Source: Gammaproteobacteria bacterium (lineage in GTDB: Bacteria > Pseudomonadota > Gammaproteobacteria > Methylococcales > UBA2780). From it: DNA of 7,129 bases. The translations under genes and the position numbers were made by a program. Position 1 is the first letter of the stretch. The number at the start of each line of letters is the position of its first letter. A model generated the notes under the pieces. That model was not told the DNA's origin. It saw only the letters and a program-made list of their open reading frames with translations, and did not search any database. Below, one piece after another: positions 5,874 through 7,129 of the stretch. Location: positions 1 to 7,129 of the forward strand of contig QNFJ01000113.1 of assembly GCA_003646305.1 (NCBI GenBank). Reading direction: 5' to 3'.

Positions 5874-6947
5874 CTATGCATTGTTAATGCAACCTTGTTC
5901 CACGTGGAACGTTTTGTAATCCAAACCACTTAACGAGCTAAAAGCAGTTCTTTCAGTTGCTGTAATAAATATCTGTGACTTTATCGTCTTTAAATAATCA
6001 AAAACAAATTGCCTAACTTCTTTATCCAGTTCAGAAGAGAGATCATCAATTAGTACACACCCAGGATTATCAGCAGCATTGGCCATTATACCCGCTTGAG
6101 CAAAATTCAGCGCTAAAACCAGCAGCTTTAACTGACCTCTCGATAGGTGATTCTGAGCTAAATAGCCATCTAATAGAATGGAAAAATCAGCTCGGTGTGG
6201 ACCATGTTGTGTAAAACCCGCACGTCTATCTGAATCTAAACCTGATTCTAAAGTTTTCTGAAGCCCAATTTTTTCATCCCAACCCGGTTTATACGTTAGT
6301 TTATATTCATTAAATCCAAAAAAATTCTTTGCTATATCTATGAAAGCCACTTCAAGTTGATGAAGATATTCCTTTCTAAATTGAGAAATAGATTGTCCAA
6401 AATAGGCTACCTCCCTATTCCATGAAGCAATTGAAACGATCTCTCCTGATCTCAATAATGCATTTCTTTGGCTTAATGCCCGCCGGTAATTACGCCAATC
6501 AATAAGAAACTGGTGTTCCACGTGGAACACTCCCCAGTCTATAAACTGCCTTCTACCAGAAGGACCCCCCTCAAAAAGTTGTTGGCTTCCTGGATGAATA
6601 AACTGAATGGGTAATAGTGAAGCAAGCTCTGACAACGACTTAATTTTAAGACCTGATATTTTTACTTCGGTCTCTTTAGCCTTTTTTCTAATCCCTATGG
6701 AGCGATTAAACAGTCCTTCCTGATTTACTTCGGCATAAACTGTTAGATCATCAGATTGATAGTTTATAACCTGATTGACTCTTGTAGTACGAAAGGATTT
6801 AGCTCGACCCAAAATATAAATAGCCTCAAGGAATGAGCTTTTACCACTGGCATTCTTCCCGTAGATTAGGTTTATTGTTGGAGAAAGGTCGATCGATGAA
6901 TGCTTTATATTCCTAACATTATGGATAACAATATTCTTAAGGCTCAT
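5874..6947 (-). CDS. recF: RecF, DNA gap-repair ABC-type ATPase
   Basis: 357 residues, normal for the family. RecF binds single-/double-strand junctions at gaps and, with RecO and RecR, loads RecA. Walker A GKNASGKS (30-37), FHPG-like loop IHPGSQQLFEGGPSGRRQF (117-135), WRNYRRALSQRNALL, ABC signature LSRGQ (268-272), Walker B VLIDDLSSELD (298-308). ATG at 6947 gives the standard MSLKNIVIHNVRNI start and follows the dnaN stop by 13 bases; no strong ribosome site is seen, so translation may be coupled to dnaN. Two parS-like palindromes lie inside the gene (5896-5911 and 6513-6530), each encoding FHVE, at residues 347-350 and 141-144. No damage is seen. Confidence 0.98.
   Translation of the reverse strand: MSLKNIVIHNVRNIKHSSIDLSPTINLIYGKNASGKSSFLEAIYILGRAKSFRTTRVNQVINYQSDDLTVYAEVNQEGLFNRSIGIRKKAKETEVKISGLKIKSLSELASLLPIQFIHPGSQQLFEGGPSGRRQFIDWGVFHVEHQFLIDWRNYRRALSQRNALLRSGEIVSIASWNREVAYFGQSISQFRKEYLHQLEVAFIDIAKNFFGFNEYKLTYKPGWDEKIGLQKTLESGLDSDRRAGFTQHGPHRADFSILLDGYLAQNHLSRGQLKLLVLALNFAQAGIMANAADNPGCVLIDDLSSELDKEVRQFVFDYLKTIKSQIFITATERTAFSSLSGLDYKTFHVEQGCINNA
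5896..5911. promoter_or_regulatory. parS: parS-like ParB-binding site in the 3' end of recF
   Basis: TGTTCCACGTGGAACG has a perfect 14-bp palindromic core (5897-5910) and differs from the 16-bp chromosomal parS consensus TGTTCCACGTGGAACA only at the last base. ParB (Spo0J) loads at such sites as a CTP-dependent clamp and spreads, organising origin segregation with ParA and SMC/MukB-type loading. On the minus strand it encodes FHVE near the RecF C-terminus. Confidence 0.8.
6513..6530. promoter_or_regulatory. parS: Perfect parS site within recF
   Basis: GTGTTCCACGTGGAACAC is an 18-bp perfect palindrome that contains the full 16-bp parS consensus (6514-6529), identical to the site known from Pseudomonas-type chromosomes. 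It encodes VFHVEH in the middle of RecF. With the second site 618 bases away it makes this stretch a strong candidate for the chromosome's ParB loading zone next to oriC. No parA or parB gene is in the window. Confidence 0.92.
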
Positions 6948-6960
6948 TAAAATCAGGCTG

Positions 6961-7129
6961 TCATAAGCGCATTGGCATTACGATAAATTTTGTAGAGCTA
7001 TCGTCTATATTTTCAATCAGGCAGCTGCTATTCGTATCACTGAATGAAATTTTGACATTTTCTGTATCAACATTGCTAATTGCATCGAGCATGTAACTAC
7101 CATTAAACCCAATTACGACGGGTTCCTCA
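6961..7129 (-). CDS. dnaN: DNA polymerase III beta sliding clamp (C-terminal 55 residues; 5' part outside)
   Basis: The visible end contains PVVIGFNGSYMLDAI, ENVKISFSD, SSCLIENID and the terminal FIVMPMRL before TGA (6963-6961). The IGFN.SY.LD segment and the VMPMRL end are hallmarks of the third clamp domain; the last residues line the protein-binding pocket used by polymerase and other partners. It encircles DNA as a ring for processive replication. The gene stands immediately upstream of recF with a 13-base gap, in the standard dnaA-dnaN-recF-gyrB order. Confidence 0.97.
   Translation of the reverse strand, partial: EEPVVIGFNGSYMLDAISNVDTENVKISFSDTNSSCLIENIDDSSTKFIVMPMRL

Noticed and set aside
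5874..7129. DnaA boxes or oriC within the window
   Set aside because: No TTATCCACA-like clusters were seen; the origin, if adjacent, lies beyond dnaN outside the window.

Overview
The window comes from the chromosome of a moderately AT-rich gammaproteobacterium, close to the replication origin. The right half carries the conserved block dnaN (3' end only), recF, gyrB, all on the minus strand. GyrB is the long 804-residue form with the extra domain in the TOPRIM region that is typical of Gammaproteobacteria. The species cannot be named from what I can see. Two parS-type ParB-binding palindromes lie inside the recF coding sequence, which fits an origin-proximal partition region.

Layout from right to left: the dnaN C-terminus (6961-7129) is followed after 13 bases by recF (5874-6947) and after 17 more by gyrB (3442-5856), so the three probably belong to one operon with dnaA upstream, outside the window. 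Downstream of gyrB is a 230-base non-coding gap with weak inverted repeats, then a small zinc-ribbon protein gene (minus, 2951-3205). Convergent to it is a plus-strand gene for an Mrr-family restriction endonuclease with a probable PUA/EVE-like N-terminal domain (1892-2890). A hairpin with a T-run sits between the two.

The left quarter is accessory and partly decayed DNA. It holds the last 38 or so codons of an AlbA_2/Schlafen-type ATP-binding protein gene (plus, about 1558-1674) directly abutting a 5'-truncated, frameshifted P4-type tyrosine recombinase gene (minus, 692 to about 1556). Both fragments lack their 5' ends, which face each other, so one deletion between two divergent genes would explain both. 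At the left edge is an intact-looking type II toxin-antitoxin pair: an excisionase-type HTH antitoxin (121-567) and the first 40 codons of a PIN-domain toxin (1-121), coupled by a TAATG stop/start overlap.

Together, the left part reads as the remains of an integrated element carrying genome-defence genes (restriction endonuclease, AlbA_2 remnant, toxin-antitoxin) next to the gyrB end of the origin-proximal replication operon. The observations most worth following up are the two parS palindromes, which both encode Phe-His-Val-Glu in the same frame of RecF, 206 codons apart.
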